Shown one piece after another: positions 25,201 to 32,069 of a stretch of DNA of 64,000 nucleotides (positions within the stretch are counted from its first letter, which is position 1; every line of letters starts with the position of its first letter). Both the position numbers and the translations under genes were made by a program. Location of the stretch: assembly GCA_963576475.1 (NCBI GenBank), contig OY754982.1, positions 17,530,217 to 17,594,216 on the forward strand, written 5' to 3'. Below the pieces are notes generated by a model. It did no database searches. It had not been told where the DNA came from and saw only the letters and a program-made list of their open reading frames with translations. This DNA is from Molanna angustata. Lineage: Eukaryota > Arthropoda > Insecta > Trichoptera > Molannidae.

Positions 25201-26678
25201 ATTCCCATTGATTTTAGAGTGCAATTTTTACACAATTCTCCAAATCCACTTGGAGTATTGCGATCAAAAGGTACACACAATACTAGTAAAAATTAAACAA
25301 TATATATTTAAAAATCATTAAGTACCAATTTGGGAGTTTTCTATAACATAGTAGGTATAACGTGAAAGAATTTTGGTTACGGTTGTTTTTTTATATTACC
25401 TTTCTTATTGAAAATAGGTTGGGATACGGTAAGTCTGACACACCTGGGAGCGTTTGCATTTTTAGCAATGCACATCTCCTTTAGGTACTGATGAAATATG
25501 CTTTTTTACTCCACATTATGGAATAGTGGAGAGTATTGATTTCAAAAATTTATGCATAGTTTTTTACATCAATTTCTTAACGGGTATCATGTACAGAATG
25601 CACACTATGAGTTTCGTCGTGATGAGTTTGTATGTATGGCGTACGCCGTAATAGGCGTCCGTCGTACGCCGTATTCTTTTCGTGTCCTCTCTACAGCCCA
25701 AACTTTAAATCCGATCGACTTCAAAATGATATCATATATATTATGTAAAGTCCATAAACTTAGAGCTGATTAGATTTTCGTAGATATCCGTTAATTTCTT
25801 CTCTATGATTTGTTTTCTCACGGTCTGGAAAATCGAGGAATTTTTTATTGAATTTTTGATACAATAAACATATACTCTTCAAAAATGCATTCAAGGATTG
25901 TCATATTATAAAGAAAAAAAAACACCGCATTCTTCTATCTTGACACATATGCTTCGCCCTTATTAACATTGATCTTGCTAGTAATGATTTTTTTTACATA
26001 AATTTCTCAACAGTTTCGTGACAACGTTTTTGTGTGTATGGTGTATTGTGAAAACTTTTTTCTTCTGAGAATTTAACATTTGTTTAAGAATGTACTTCAT
26101 AAAAATGCATTTAAAGATTGTCAACCTTTCAAGAAGGAAAAATGTACACTTACTACTTACTATGTATTGATGGAGTTTAGTGTTGGCTACAACCCACTCG
26201 TTTTAAACATCATTTTGTAAATGTACTTTCAAGTAACTAATATCAATAAATTTTCGGTTCTAAAATGTTTTTTCTCAGTAGTATGTGTGAGTTATATTTA
26301 AATTTAAAAAAAAATTGTATTCAATGAATTAATGTTTTCGACCCTAGAATTTAATTTAATTTTTAAGTTGAGTATTTAAAATATTTTTTTTATTGTTTTA
26401 TGAAAGCTACCGGAGAACCTGCTATAAACATGTCGTTTGGGATAGTTTTGGCGATCAGACATGCTCTAATGTCTGTAAGAGTTGATAACGGATTTCCAAG
26501 TGACCAATGGTTCCATCTTGGTGAGTAAATTATTGTATAGAATACACATCGCTATGTATTATAACAATACTCGAGTGTAAAGTTAAATTTTCATAATATT
26601 TTTTTTGTAGATTTACCGGCCACTCCTGAACATGTTATATTGGCTTCAGAAACTAAAATTGACCAATTTCAGCTGTAA
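2563..26678 (+). CDS. AOX: Aldehyde oxidase-like molybdo-flavoenzyme, gene AOX-a (exons 2-16; exon 1 not found)
   Basis: Xanthine dehydrogenase/aldehyde oxidase family enzyme, expected to oxidise aldehydes to acids in the cytosol using Moco, FAD and two [2Fe-2S] clusters. Exons I read, all with GT/AG borders: 2563-2729, 10641-10801, 11125-11549, 16729-16964, 18377-18479, 18576-18703, 19160-19447, 21907-22191, 22701-23200, 23443-23626, 23716-23914, 23996-24759, 25078-25270, 26407-26520, 26611-26678 (stop TAA). Reading frame is continuous across every junction. Adding a 43-nt first exon, as in the paralogue at 46311, gives 3858 nt, exactly 1285 codons plus stop, the usual AOX size. Motifs: [50 protein letters not shown] see no first exon between 1 and 2562; it is probably upstream. 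Family certain; AOX rather than XDH is inferred from length and resemblance to insect AOX; substrate unknown. Confidence 0.92.
3007..3620 (+). repeat. 5' LTR of BEL/Pao element
   Basis: 614 bp, no difference from the 3' LTR by eye. TATA-like AATATATAAATATA near 3280 and AATAAAATAAAG near 3575 would be the promoter and polyadenylation signals. Short open frames inside the LTR on both strands recur in both copies and are not genes. TTTTTGGTCC directly after it (3621) is where the primer-binding site should lie. Confidence 0.93.
3676..8064 (+). CDS. BEL/Pao Gag-Pol polyprotein, frame broken in integrase
   Basis: I take the start at ATG 3676 ([10 protein letters not shown]); the frame is open slightly further upstream but without ATG. 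Order by residue: coiled coil about 40-65; Gag domain (DUF1759 type) about 150-300; Cys/His knuckles about 359-425; aspartic protease (A17 type) with LLDEGST near 472; reverse transcriptase with YMDD near 876; RNase H with FSDASE near 1053; integrase zinc-binding HHCC about 1366-1410. The frame then leaves the integrase core at the A-run 8028-8032 and stops at 8064. The rest of the integrase is in the frame one base back. A full-length relative would be a single polyprotein of about 1,700 residues, so this copy cannot make a whole integrase unless the break is a sequencing error. Confidence 0.92.
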   Translation: MTPSLRSGKNAAKELEEDVSDNDSTHTVETTSEDTIVQLRKVIREQKVQLERQQKQMNEILKARTAGPDHAAPGTSNADHVTPEPTAETEASRRTREWATKESDRMAFFTVAFNEAWRVASAPDSCPSPEQETRSNNTPRHNTCMARDSTAVALPLFSGDAMDWRNFKSQWDQSTQLCNLTDAENILRLRQALTGKAHEVVSALLTDAKNIPEIMDRLEKNFGHPQMIVGAMVDRLRRIPRVAEPASMDTLRDFALAVSNVVSTIRGVDKTYLIAPQLLEEIVAKLPIYVQLMWFDTGRNRTTKATTQELSQWLDGLCNAAPNMGSLRSGKPAKRDAQRRDGNATVHHVVEEMKNTPACDLCNELHPLYDCAIFREKSVNERWTYTKSKRLCAVCLLAGHRAKFCKKKRKCGIEGCDMPHHHLLHNPRNNNAAPTESVCNNIARDGLETETLLKILPVTVNGPTGEVKIHALLDEGSTITLVDAAVAREVGADGPARQLRLRGAGGMHTDVQSRRVRLKVTGDSHQYTVAAYTVKDLRLPHSLMMNANACNGRSGASRRTTLPQMLLGQDNAHLIVSREVRENGGARIASRTALGWTVHGGGGPAHEEVAQHTVACTIAAQYWELNELVKWSFSVDALGVTAAAREREEDKKAVTIMRETTRRLPEGRWETGLLWRNENSHLPDNKNCAINRLAQLEKKLKADDKMANAYREKMKDLLAKGYARPLAADEAVTANRKWYLPHFAVINPKKPGKLRIVFDAASKYKGTSLNDTLLAGPDLLSSLLGNVLRFREGKIAVAADIKEMFLRIKIKREDQAAQLFLWRDTPGKQPSTFVLTSMMFGAKCSPSSAQYVREQIAEMYQATHPKAAMAIRKKFYMDDYLDAADTPGEAETLAKSVSALLKSGGFELANWASNCESVLGDIPRHKRAPAAVDIITCGESTERILGVRWDPKRDEISCTFDHLLGDCDEHPTKRKVLAETMKIFDPLGIASCLTVRAKALLQRIWRSSIDWDDTLWPEHLYEWQALRAALSTAHCVIPRCCRWYPNARRTLHVFSDASETAYCAVAYMVEGTPTDTRVTFLTSKCKVTPLRPLSIPRLELQGALIAARLAATVRRECEKPIEETVHWTDSTTVLQWLRTDPRSYSTFVANRLGEIDELTDIKSWRWVPTALNPADLGTRCQEMPDLRPDGMWFGGPGFLKKPPTQWPVERRTHVRHNEVEMEVRPQTVLVTSQLRGRDKSLPDIARFSSWIRLIRTTAWAVRFTERCRQRGPGGPELTSAEIAQAERRWVAQCQDDNFFEDVGPLRRGEPIKASSRLNMLKPYVDEEGILRMGTRLNALSEIARGVQAPIILDGTHPYTRLLIRQHHERAQHAGVERTMADLRASFMIIRMRTTVRKVLHECLRCRQARARPSPPMMSQLPPGRLAHHERPFTHCGLDIFGPMMVAVGWRRKSATALCSRVW
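8028..8846 (+). pseudogene. BEL/Pao integrase core and C-terminus, out of frame with upstream pol
   Basis: Continuation of the integrase in the -1 frame after the break at 8028-8032. It holds the second catalytic Asp context (YADN), the catalytic Glu context (GAWERLV) and the C-terminal DNA-binding part ending PITAR before TAA at 8844. The first catalytic Asp (LDIFGP) is upstream in the other frame. No start codon in a sensible place, so it is a severed part of pol and not a gene of its own. Confidence 0.85.
8881..9494 (+). repeat. 3' LTR of BEL/Pao element
   Basis: 614 bp, preceded by the purine-rich tract CGGGGGGAGGA (8870-8880), the expected plus-strand primer. Followed directly by the second GTACC target copy. 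Confidence 0.93.
9803..9935. mobile_element. Foldback MITE, copy 1, AOX-a intron 2
   Basis: Ends CAGCCCCCCTAGACA / TGTCTAGGGGGGC. The inner arms are a perfect 29-bp inverted repeat (AGATAACTCAATGTATGGAA...) around a 14-bp loop. The right arm lacks the GAGCTAAATGACACG part, so the copy is asymmetric. Confidence 0.85.
10267..10560 (+). mobile_element. RTE-like LINE 3' fragment in AOX-a intron 2
   Basis: Open for 110 codons with [12 protein letters not shown] and [16 protein letters not shown], typical of the pol C-terminus of RTE-type LINEs. It shares the start GGATGCGATATAATCACG with the copy at 14022. Ends 80 bp before the exon 3 acceptor. Confidence 0.8.
10641..10801 (+). CDS. AOX: AOX-a exon 3: end of first and start of second [2Fe-2S] domain
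   Basis: 161 nt, same length as exon 3 of AOX-b. It begins [11 protein letters not shown] and contains [14 protein letters not shown], the first cysteine pair of the second, alpha-helical iron-sulfur domain. It is separated from exon 2 by a 7.9-kb intron, most of which is the BEL/Pao insertion. Confidence 0.93.
11125..11549 (+). CDS. AOX: AOX-a exon 4: second [2Fe-2S] pair and start of FAD domain
   Basis: 425 nt, 18 nt longer than the AOX-b exon, an in-frame difference of six codons. [19 protein letters not shown] supplies the second cysteine pair of the alpha-helical cluster domain. A cysteine-rich linker follows, and the exon ends at LVAGNTAQG, the start of the FAD-binding domain. Confidence 0.92.
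11740..12010 (+). repeat. Dispersed repeat R4, AOX-a intron 4
   Basis: AACCTTCAAAAGATACGTCA, AACTAAAAAACTACAAGG, CTTCAATCGAAAGAGAAT and GTGTACATCCGTATGCC in the R4 order. Confidence 0.65.
13330..13570 (+). mobile_element. Degenerate LINE pol C-terminal fragment
   Basis: Broken plus frames read [20 protein letters not shown], like TTEMKTLRHIACLTIRDRV at 41038, then [16 protein letters not shown] after a shift. Old copy. Confidence 0.55.
13652..15148. mobile_element. Long-TIR element A, AOX-a intron 4
   Basis: Inverted repeats of about 210 bp: the left end GGTAATTATTCGGAATAGTA is matched exactly by the complement of the right end at 15119-15148, and similarity continues inwards through TTACGGGAAAA, TTTCCCGGGAAACG and GACATCTAT. 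The centre holds a LINE stub (14022-14325) and nested palindromes of GGTTAGGTTAGGTTTGTATG with GCGACTCGCGTGAG (14370-14720). No transposase. Target duplication not seen. Confidence 0.75.
14022..14325 (+). mobile_element. RTE-like LINE 3' fragment nested in long-TIR element A
   Basis: Same subfamily as 10267; contains [16 protein letters not shown] and ends EARAHTEL, stop, then TGATGATGATGAA. One of the target sides lies inside element A, so the LINE came later. Confidence 0.82.
15400..16400 (+). repeat. Two tandem copies of repeat R1 with a (CA)n tract, AOX-a intron 4
   Basis: Copies at about 15400-15770 and 15790-16400, same orientation, each ending near ATCGACAGTTGGA. The second has a pure (CA)n run at 16165-16211. 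Confidence 0.8.
16407..16560 (+). mobile_element. tRNA-derived SINE, family C, in AOX-a intron 4
   Basis: Contains CCGTTTGGCTTGTGAGCTGG, GGTTCGATCCCCACC and the body TTTCTCACGCAATCCTTGCTTC; the tail is diverged. Confidence 0.75.
16729..16964 (+). CDS. AOX: AOX-a exon 5: FAD-binding domain
   Basis: 236 nt, identical in length to AOX-b exon 5. It encodes the stretch from VYDFKERY to AHVPIRN, which in this family leads into the conserved (R)NxGTIAGNL FAD motif split across the next junction. The 5.2-kb intron before it is full of repeats. Confidence 0.9.
17437..17592 (+). repeat. 40-bp tandem repeat, 4 units, in AOX-a intron 5
   Basis: Unit CTTATTGCCGTCTGAAAATT followed by TCTTCCAAAGTAAGTGTGTG. 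The unit matches the antisense tail of SINE family C (TTATTGCCGTATGGAAATTT at 53250), so it is a SINE piece that went into tandem amplification. Confidence 0.88.
18377..19447 (+). CDS. AOX: AOX-a exons 6-8: FAD domain core and CO-dehydrogenase-flavoprotein-like C-terminal part
   Basis: Exons 18377-18479, 18576-18703 and 19160-19447. Exon 6 starts [14 protein letters not shown], the FAD pyrophosphate-binding motif. Exons 7 and 8 encode the FAD-domain end ([17 protein letters not shown], then [14 protein letters not shown]). Intron 6 is only 96 bp. Fragments of one dispersed repeat with a TGAA-type tail flank exon 8 on both sides (18945-19065 and 19455-19590). Confidence 0.9.
19600..20027 (+). 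mobile_element. Copia retrotransposon remnant: RNase H end and start of 3' LTR
   Basis: Plus frame 19617-19838 reads [17 protein letters not shown] and [17 protein letters not shown]...IADVFTKP, the C-terminal end of copia Pol. AAGGAGGCG then TGTTAGAATATT (about 19919) is the typical copia polypurine tract and LTR start. The LTR is interrupted at 20027 and resumes at 21042. Confidence 0.85.
20028..21041. mobile_element. TIR DNA transposon nested in the copia LTR
   Basis: Ends GTGCCCCGTTCCACCATTGT and, inverted, GTGCCCCGTTCCACCATCGT, continuing TACTTTTCAACTTT; subterminal stretches repeat GCAAAG/CTTTGC and GGTGGAAC motifs many times on both sides. Interior has only a short frame (20293-20421, [16 protein letters not shown]...) and no transposase. 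Target duplication uncertain (2-3 bp, AT or ATC), so the superfamily is not assigned. Confidence 0.75.
21060..21226. repeat. Long hairpin: about 68-bp inverted repeat with a 30-bp loop
   Basis: GTAAATATATTTTCGAT...CATTATGGACTTT is followed by its complement with two or three differences. The left arm is the end of the interrupted copia LTR (AATAAAAAACTCTG), so the hairpin arose by inverted duplication of the LTR end. In AOX-a pre-mRNA it would form a long double-stranded stem. Confidence 0.9.
21255..21640 (-). mobile_element. LINE pol C-terminal remnant in AOX-a intron 8
   Basis: Antisense frame near 21310-21480 reads [19 protein letters not shown] followed by [18 protein letters not shown], the tail motif of CR1/jockey-group reverse transcriptases. 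Confidence 0.6.
21655..21879 (-). mobile_element. tRNA-derived SINE, family A, antisense in AOX-a intron 8
   Basis: Same body as the copy at 1402. Its head ends about 27 bp before the exon 9 acceptor at 21906. Tail is the T-rich stretch near 21655 on the plus strand. Confidence 0.8.
21907..22191 (+). CDS. AOX: AOX-a exon 9: linker and start of molybdopterin domain
   Basis: 285 nt. It encodes [17 protein letters not shown] followed by [17 protein letters not shown], the conserved entry to the Moco domain. The acceptor lies only about 27 bp from the head of an antisense tRNA-derived SINE (21655-21879), so the SINE has landed close to the branch-point region. Confidence 0.9.
22306..22600 (-). 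mobile_element. LINE remnant in AOX-a intron 9
   Basis: Antisense frame reads [20 protein letters not shown] and, after diverged sequence, [10 protein letters not shown], an RNase H signature. Fills most of the 509-bp intron. Confidence 0.55.
22701..23914 (+). CDS. AOX: AOX-a exons 10-12: molybdopterin domain, N-terminal half
   Basis: Exons 22701-23200, 23443-23626, 23716-23914. Exon 10 contains the [14 protein letters not shown] stretch and SSSQW, where the Gln corresponds to the Moco-contacting Gln of XDH. Exon 11 contains RIGGGYGSK, a glycine-rich cofactor loop. Exon 12 ends NTWCRAPG, before the conserved TEGVAMIEH. Introns 11 and 12 are 89 and 81 bp. Confidence 0.92.
23996..24759 (+). 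CDS. AOX: AOX-a exon 13: molybdopterin domain, C-terminal half
   Basis: The largest exon (764 nt). It begins [16 protein letters not shown] and contains [17 protein letters not shown], the MGQG pterin-binding loop, and [11 protein letters not shown]. It ends [11 protein letters not shown]...DVGQ. The last third is the part duplicated, inverted and decayed at 28688-29230. Confidence 0.92.
25078..26678 (+). CDS. AOX: AOX-a exons 14-16: C-terminus with catalytic Glu
   Basis: Exons 25078-25270, 26407-26520, 26611-26678. The exon 14/15 junction forms [14 protein letters not shown]; the Glu of GEP aligns with the catalytic base of XDH/AOX enzymes. The protein ends ETKIDQFQL followed by TAA at 26676-26678. 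Introns 14 and 15 are 1136 and 90 bp. A clear poly(A) signal near the stop is lacking; an ATTAAA occurs near 27004 and an AATAAA near 27679. Confidence 0.9.
25895..26205 (-). repeat. Dispersed repeat R2, antisense, AOX-a intron 14
   Basis: Complement of R2 from TTCTTCTATCTTGACACATA through GATTGTCAACCTTTC to AGTTTAGTGTTGGCTACAAC. Confidence 0.7.
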
Positions 26679-26828
26679 GAATTGCAATTCTTCGACGCTT
26701 TTTGGAAAATACAAATTAACTACCTATTTGGTTTCAAAACTGAACCTGGAATTGAATTATTTTGAAATCAACTTGCTACTCCAGAAAATTTTATATATAC
26801 CTCGAAACCAAAATTGATGAACAGCTGA

Positions 26829-27003
26829 TATTAATTCTACCTTTCTTAAAAATTCTCAACAAACAAGTGTTTTTGTTATTTCAACCCCTTATATTATGAA
26901 TCTTTCCTAATATCTTTAATTCTACCTTTCTTAAAAATTCTCAACAAATAAGTGTTTTTGTTATTTCAACCCCTTATATTATGAATCTTTCCTAATATCT
27001 TTA
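26829..27003. repeat. Direct duplication of about 87 bp after AOX-a
   Basis: TTAATTCTACCTTTCTTAAA to TTTCCTAATATCTTTA twice in a row with one difference, immediately downstream of the AOX-a stop, possibly within its 3' UTR. Confidence 0.85.
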
Positions 27004-27339
27004 TATTAAAAATTGATGTTGGTATATGTATATTTGTATGTGGCTGATGAAATTCTATACCATCCATCAGATTGCGATGAAACTTGGGAGAATGAAACAG
27101 CGCACACCCGAGATGGTTTTTGCATTATAATTTATTTATTCATTCGATATCTCACACAAGATTTTTTTAAAAATAATGTTTTTGGAATTGCAATGAAACT
27201 TTGGGGATTTTTTCAGCGAACACACGAGATTTTCGAATTTCAATTTATTTGAATTATTTTCACAAGTATTATCAAAAATGATCTACATAAGTACATGGAA
27301 TTTATAAAATACTCCGATAAAATGTTAAACGTTTTTTAC

Positions 27340-27600
27340 GGGGAAATCTATCTTAGACAGGAGGGTGGAAAAGTTGGAAGGGACAGGAGGGTCTAAAGGG
27401 ATGGGGGGACTGAGAGAATGGAGGGAACGGAAGGGAAAAAGGAGAAGGAGACTGATGGGACTGAGGAAATAGAGGGGACTGAGTGGATGAAGGGGGCTAC
27501 TGAGGAGGTGGAGGAAACTAAAGAAAGTGAGGGGGCTCCGGGGAATGAGGGGGCCGAGGGGACTGAGAGGGCCGAGGAACGGATTCATCGCGATTGTCAT
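27340..27600 (+). repeat. Degenerate minisatellite related to the 57301 array
   Basis: G-rich run of units like GGGACTGAG(A)GGG and GGAGGGGAC, preceded by two diverged copies of the 140-bp unit (27040-27250). The composition and order (140-bp unit, then minisatellite) match the Helitron at 56474. The open frames here are by-products of the repeat. Confidence 0.7.
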
Positions 27601-27684
27601 CTGGAATACAAAAATTCTGAAAGTTTCAGAGCTCTAACTGATCTGGAAGCTAGTTACAATCTAGAATAATTAATGTCCAATAAA

Positions 27685-28330
27685 AGTGTTTGTTAAAAAT
27701 CGATTGCAAAATTCCAGTACGGACAGACAAGTTATGTTAAACAAAAGGGTGTAATAAAGATTAATGAAGAGAATCGTAAACAGAGCCAACAGCACAGGTG
27801 TGAGCGGCTGTGGGCAGCAGGATTATAAAAACCCACTCGATTTTACATTAACATTTTATAGAAACCAAATCATTTTTTCATATTAATCCAGTCAAAAAGA
27901 AGTAAGTACCTATTTTAAATAAATCATCCGCTAGTCATTCATTTTCCACAAGGAATGATGTTATGGCATTCTTCATTGTTGGTATATAATTCCATAGGAA
28001 CAAAAGGTGTTTATCTAATTGCTAAGGAAAGAAATAAATTATCACAATATTCTACATGTATGTCTCATCTCATAAGAAATTCCAAACACAAGACATTCAA
28101 ACATGAATGAATCTACTTATCTATAGAAAAAGAAAAATATTCCAAATAACCGATATGACCAAGAAAACATCTTACTTTAAAATGCCGGAACCCAGGAGGA
28201 CAAAATGAAACTATCTATGTTACCACCGATTTAGGTGGACTATCCTTGGAGGAATAGGTCATCCAAGTAGTCGTCTATTAATGTATCTATTGTAAATTTA
28301 CTGATGGTCATAAAATTGAATACGTAAATT
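27685..28330. other. Intergenic DNA without recognised features
   Basis: AT-rich, no coding trace on either strand. I looked here for exons 15-16 of the inverted AOX pseudogene and found none. Confidence 0.5.
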
Positions 28331-28339
28331 ATATATTAC

Positions 28340-29230
28340 CTTTGGATCTCAAAACTATGTATAACTGGGTTAGATGTGTTTCTACGAAAGCTGATCCATA
28401 GGTCGAATGGAATACAATATCTCGTACTGGGAGTCCGTTTTGTAAGTAGCTCTCCATTTTCGATATCATAGACTATTCTTCCGTGTCCTTCTACGAATCC
28501 CCCTTAAACATCACTTATAAAACAGAATAAAACACAGTTATTTATTAAAAAAAACAAGCGGTAAGAGCTGATAATAAAGCTTATTCTTTCATCGTGGAGT
28601 TGCCTATCGCCTATATATAACCTACATACATATAATAAATAAAGATATTTATTTTATACTTTTTTCATTCCTTTATTTGTTTCCTGTCCAATTTTCTTTC
28701 TTGATTAAGACTCTGTCCTGCATCTTCTAATACATCCGCTCTTATTATAGAATATTTCCCAGTAAGAACATCGATTTCTATTTATATAGCTGCAACTATG
28801 TACATTAAGATATTAAAATACAACGTCTACTTTGGCTCGGACACGTTTGTAGAAAGGAGGATAACCGGGTCCTAAAGAAAGTATTGGACACCTGTCCTGA
28901 AGGAAGAAGAAGCAGAGGGAGACCTAGGATGAGATGGCTGGACGACATCGAGGGCAATATAAGAGCGATCGGACAGACAAACTGGAGGAGACTTGCTGTC
29001 GACAGGGCGGGATGGAGGCAGTTTCTTGAGGAGGCCAAGGCTCGCACCGGGCTGTAGCGCCATTGCTGATGATGATGTACATTAAGATACAGTGGCTTGC
29101 GAGTTTGTGCTTAGTTCTATTTTAGCAATCTGGGCTAGTGCGATCAGTTCCTTCTAAGACGCTGTTGGATTGGTGGCTCTAATTGATGCAAATTGTGGCA
29201 GTATAATGTCGCAAGCATTGATTGCTGCGC
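28340..29230 (-). pseudogene. Inverted AOX pseudogene fragment (exon 13 end and exon 14)
   Basis: Minus-strand sequence matches AOX-a exons 13 and 14 but is broken. Downstream from 29230 it reads AAINACDIILPQF, NPTAS, a stop, then KELIALAQIAKIELS (29090-29230). After a LINE insertion (28813-29089) comes an in-frame stop, then IEIDVLTGKYSIIRADVLEDAG (28688-28812). The exon 13 donor has become GGAAAC. The exon 14 equivalent (28340-28507) reads EGHGRIVYDIENGELLTKRT, then shifts frame, and ends LRSK at a preserved GTAAT donor. I found no matching exons outside this span. Residues such as SWKELI/VLEDAG suggest descent from a third AOX rather than a copy of AOX-a, but that is inference. Confidence 0.85.
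28813..29089 (+). mobile_element. RTE-like LINE 3' stub inserted in the AOX pseudogene
   Basis: Encodes the pol C-terminus (LGHV-type motif, [16 protein letters not shown], then KARTGL and stop) and ends in TGATGATG. Target duplication ATGTACATTAAGATA at 28798-28812 and 29075-29089; the target is the pseudogene's exon 13. Confidence 0.9.
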
Positions 29231-29484
29231 GGTAAGAATGTTCAAATATATAAAAATATAGAATTTTAACTCTATCGAAACATTGGTATTATGTTAAATA
29301 TTGTTCACAGTAAAAATATTGAATAATATTATGTACTTAAAAAATAAATAAAAAAAATAATAAATAAAAATATGATCAACAAAAGAATAAACTGTCAAAT
29401 AGTGTAATATTTTGTTTTAGAAATTTGAGATTACATGATAATTTTTTAATTATACACAGGCAACACAGGGTCTGCTGGGTTTCC

Positions 29485-29760
29485 CTACACTTTAATCACA
29501 GAGTGAATCAAGTGTATCGAAATTAAATGTAGTAATTCAAGTGTTTTATAAAACACTTGAATCACAAAGAACACACAGAATTTTTCACTTATAGGGATGC
29601 AACACTGTATCACAAAATCCTTACGTTGGAATAGAGACGGTCCTTGATTGGTATGAAAACATTGTATAACATCATACACAATGCAATTGACTGTCCTGAA
29701 ATTACGGAACTTCTCTCCTTCAACACATGTCCCATCGCGTCGTACGCGAAGCCCACTTTT
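29485..29760 (-). other. Unrecognised Cys-containing open frames
   Basis: Minus-strand frames read GTCVEGEKFRNFRTVNC and QCFHTNQGPSLFQRKDFVIQ then CCIPI, a cysteine spacing loosely like small secreted insect proteins (single-domain VWC or peritrophin type). No start, signal peptide or splice sites that I can support. It may be a lost exon or chance. Confidence 0.25.
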
Positions 29761-29764
29761 GTTT

Positions 29765-30735
29765 CACATACCGCACCGTAATAATACTTACACGAAAAAC
29801 GCACCCCTCATACGCATGATGAACACTTATAATCACGAACATCTGGATGTCGATATTTTTCTTCTAGGACCTAACTCATTTTCTACTGCCAACAGTTCAA
29901 GTAATAATGATTGAATTTCACTGGATGATTGATTGATTGATTGACTGGATGATCAAGATTGAATGGAGTAAACTATGTGAGCTTGCAGATACCTATACAT
30001 TTTCTCTTTCACTTATACAGACACACTCACACACATATACATATCCTTACACTCATATGTACACACATACATACACTCATGCACAATCATTCAGAAATAA
30101 ATGTTTTTCATATGTAGCTTTAAGTATGTAAGTACAGCAGTCGAAATTTATTGTTAATAATGTGGAAATTTGTTATTGGTTTTAGTCTTATACATCTATA
30201 TAAAAATGTTATTATACTGTAAATTTCCCGGAAATAAAATAAAATGAAATAAATAAATAAATATTATATATTTATATTTTTAAGCTCATTTTGTGTTTAC
30301 TACTAGTTTCTTGCGTTACATAAACAGTGATTTTTTTAAAGAATGAAGGTCGTGGCAGGATTCGTACTCGCGACCACTGGATTACTAACCGCTCTGTCAC
30401 TACCCATCTCAAATATTATTTAATTTATTTGTTTGTAAAAACGAACGATTAAATAACATTTTTTTCAACGCTGAGAAAAAATGTTGCGTGCACTAAAATA
30501 CAAACCAATTTCTTAACAATAATTTGAGGTATATCCGCTCATCAAAATCAAATTACCGCTGTTTCAAATAACTTGCACTATCTACGTAAGATTTTGGTTG
30601 ACTATCTACATGCAATGATCATATACCTATTTAATAGTCGAACAAAACGTGAAGGAATATTGAAATATCATTATTTTGAACCGTATCGGGCTACAATAAG
30701 ATAACTCGTGGTAAAAGCGAACCTCTCTATAGTAT
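29765..30735. other. Intergenic DNA with simple repeats
   Basis: CA/TA-rich simple sequence at 30010-30090, an AAAT run at 30230-30265 that looks like a LINE tail, and the SINE B head at 30340-30412. No gene seen. Confidence 0.5.
30340..30412 (-). mobile_element. SINE family B head fragment
   Basis: Antisense copy of the tRNA-like head (CGCGAGTACGAATCC region) with a deletion between the boxes. Confidence 0.65.
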
Positions 30736-31009
30736 AAATATCAGTTTGCAATGTGTGCTGGTATGGTTGTATGTAAGTTATGCCCTCCTAAACCAAAGAG
30801 TATATTATAATACCTACGGATATCCTAAACCGTTGATCCGATAGCAATGAAATTTGACGTGAATTGTCGAGCGTTTGACCGGGACGATTACTAGATTTAA
30901 ACATTTTTCATCTTCTTCTTCTTCATCGAGTACCTACCCATTAACTCATTTGACCTACGAAGGTGGATTATATTTTACATTCAAATTTTATATTAATCGA
31001 CATTATGAA

Positions 31010-31400
31010 TCCCGTTCCACATAGGTATAAATGGGAACGAGATCGCGGATGAATTAGCAAAACAAGCCTCCAGTTCTGACGCCTCTTATTTTAACATGAA
31101 ACCATAGGAGCATACCACTATAATATCCAATTAAACATTACATCTTTCCCTTGGTTTTACAAAAAAAAATCCAAAAGAATGATTTCTAATATCTCGAGAA
31201 TGAGATTGGGTCATTGGTCGATTGCTATTCACTTATATAAGATAAATATAAAAGAAAACCCATCATGTGCATGTGGGGCAGATTTGGAAACACTCAATCA
31301 CTTGTTCTTTGAATGTCCGATGCACTACGAATATGACATATATACCAACTTAAAAGTCTCTTTCTTCCTTTATTTCGCAATAACTAAATTTACCTCAATG
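31010..31400 (+). mobile_element. LINE RNase H/C-terminal remnant
   Basis: INGNEIADELAKQASSS (RNase H signature) near 31025-31085 and, in another frame, MRLGHWSIAIHLYKI...CACGADLETLNHLFFECP. Broken by stops. Confidence 0.7.
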
Positions 31401-31616
31401 GTATTAATCTGTAAGTCGTAATATTCACTAATATATATTTTTTCTTCCATTTGGCACAAATCAATCTTCTAAGGGTGGGTTGCCTAATATTATAAAATAA
31501 AAATATTTGAATGAAGAATTTCGGGGTTCGTAGGTACCCAGCACCTATTATTAATATTTTTTTTGCAATGGTTTATAAAAATAATTTGAAAACAGAAGCA
31601 TACTAAGAAAAAATAT

Positions 31617-31795
31617 TGCACAGTTGGCAGTTGGTATGGCGTTTGGTTTCTGTGCGGGCGTCCTGGGTTCGATCCCCAGCAGAGGATAAATTTATTTAAA
31701 TTCTTTTCTCACTCAAATATTGCTTCACTGGGCTGGAAACTGGCAAAAAACTCGCCACTTGCGCAGGGTGCAAGGAAGTGTTAAAATTGAAAAAC
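31617..31795 (+). mobile_element. tRNA-derived SINE, family C
   Basis: Box B GGTTCGATCCCCAG, body and the GCGCAGGGTGCAAGG tail retained; the head is slightly degraded. Confidence 0.78.
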
Positions 31796-32069
31796 GAAAA
31801 CAGCCATCCAAGAAAATTCTGACATTCTTTTTGAGGTTTTGTTTCTTCTTCTTCATCAAATATTAGGTCATTCGACCCATGAAGGTGGACTATCCTGAGA
31901 AAAGCAAGTCCAACTGTCCATCCATCTCTCCGAAGATTTTCCGGGTAGCCTTCTGTTGTTGGGTATTTCTGTCTTTAAAATTATGACAATTCTATTGTCT
32001 TCCATGAGTTCAACGTGAACTCTCCAGAAGCGAACACTAAACTAAACTATTTTTATTTTAATATAATCG

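Noticed and set aside
25600..25690. GCGTACGCCGTA repeats in AOX-a intron 14
   Set aside because: Short imperfect inverted phrases only; no larger structure or second copy.
2563..26678. AOX-a as xanthine dehydrogenase
   Set aside because: Predicted length of 1285 is at the AOX end of the family, and the sequence resembles insect AOX more than the strongly conserved XDH; not formally excluded without a phylogeny.
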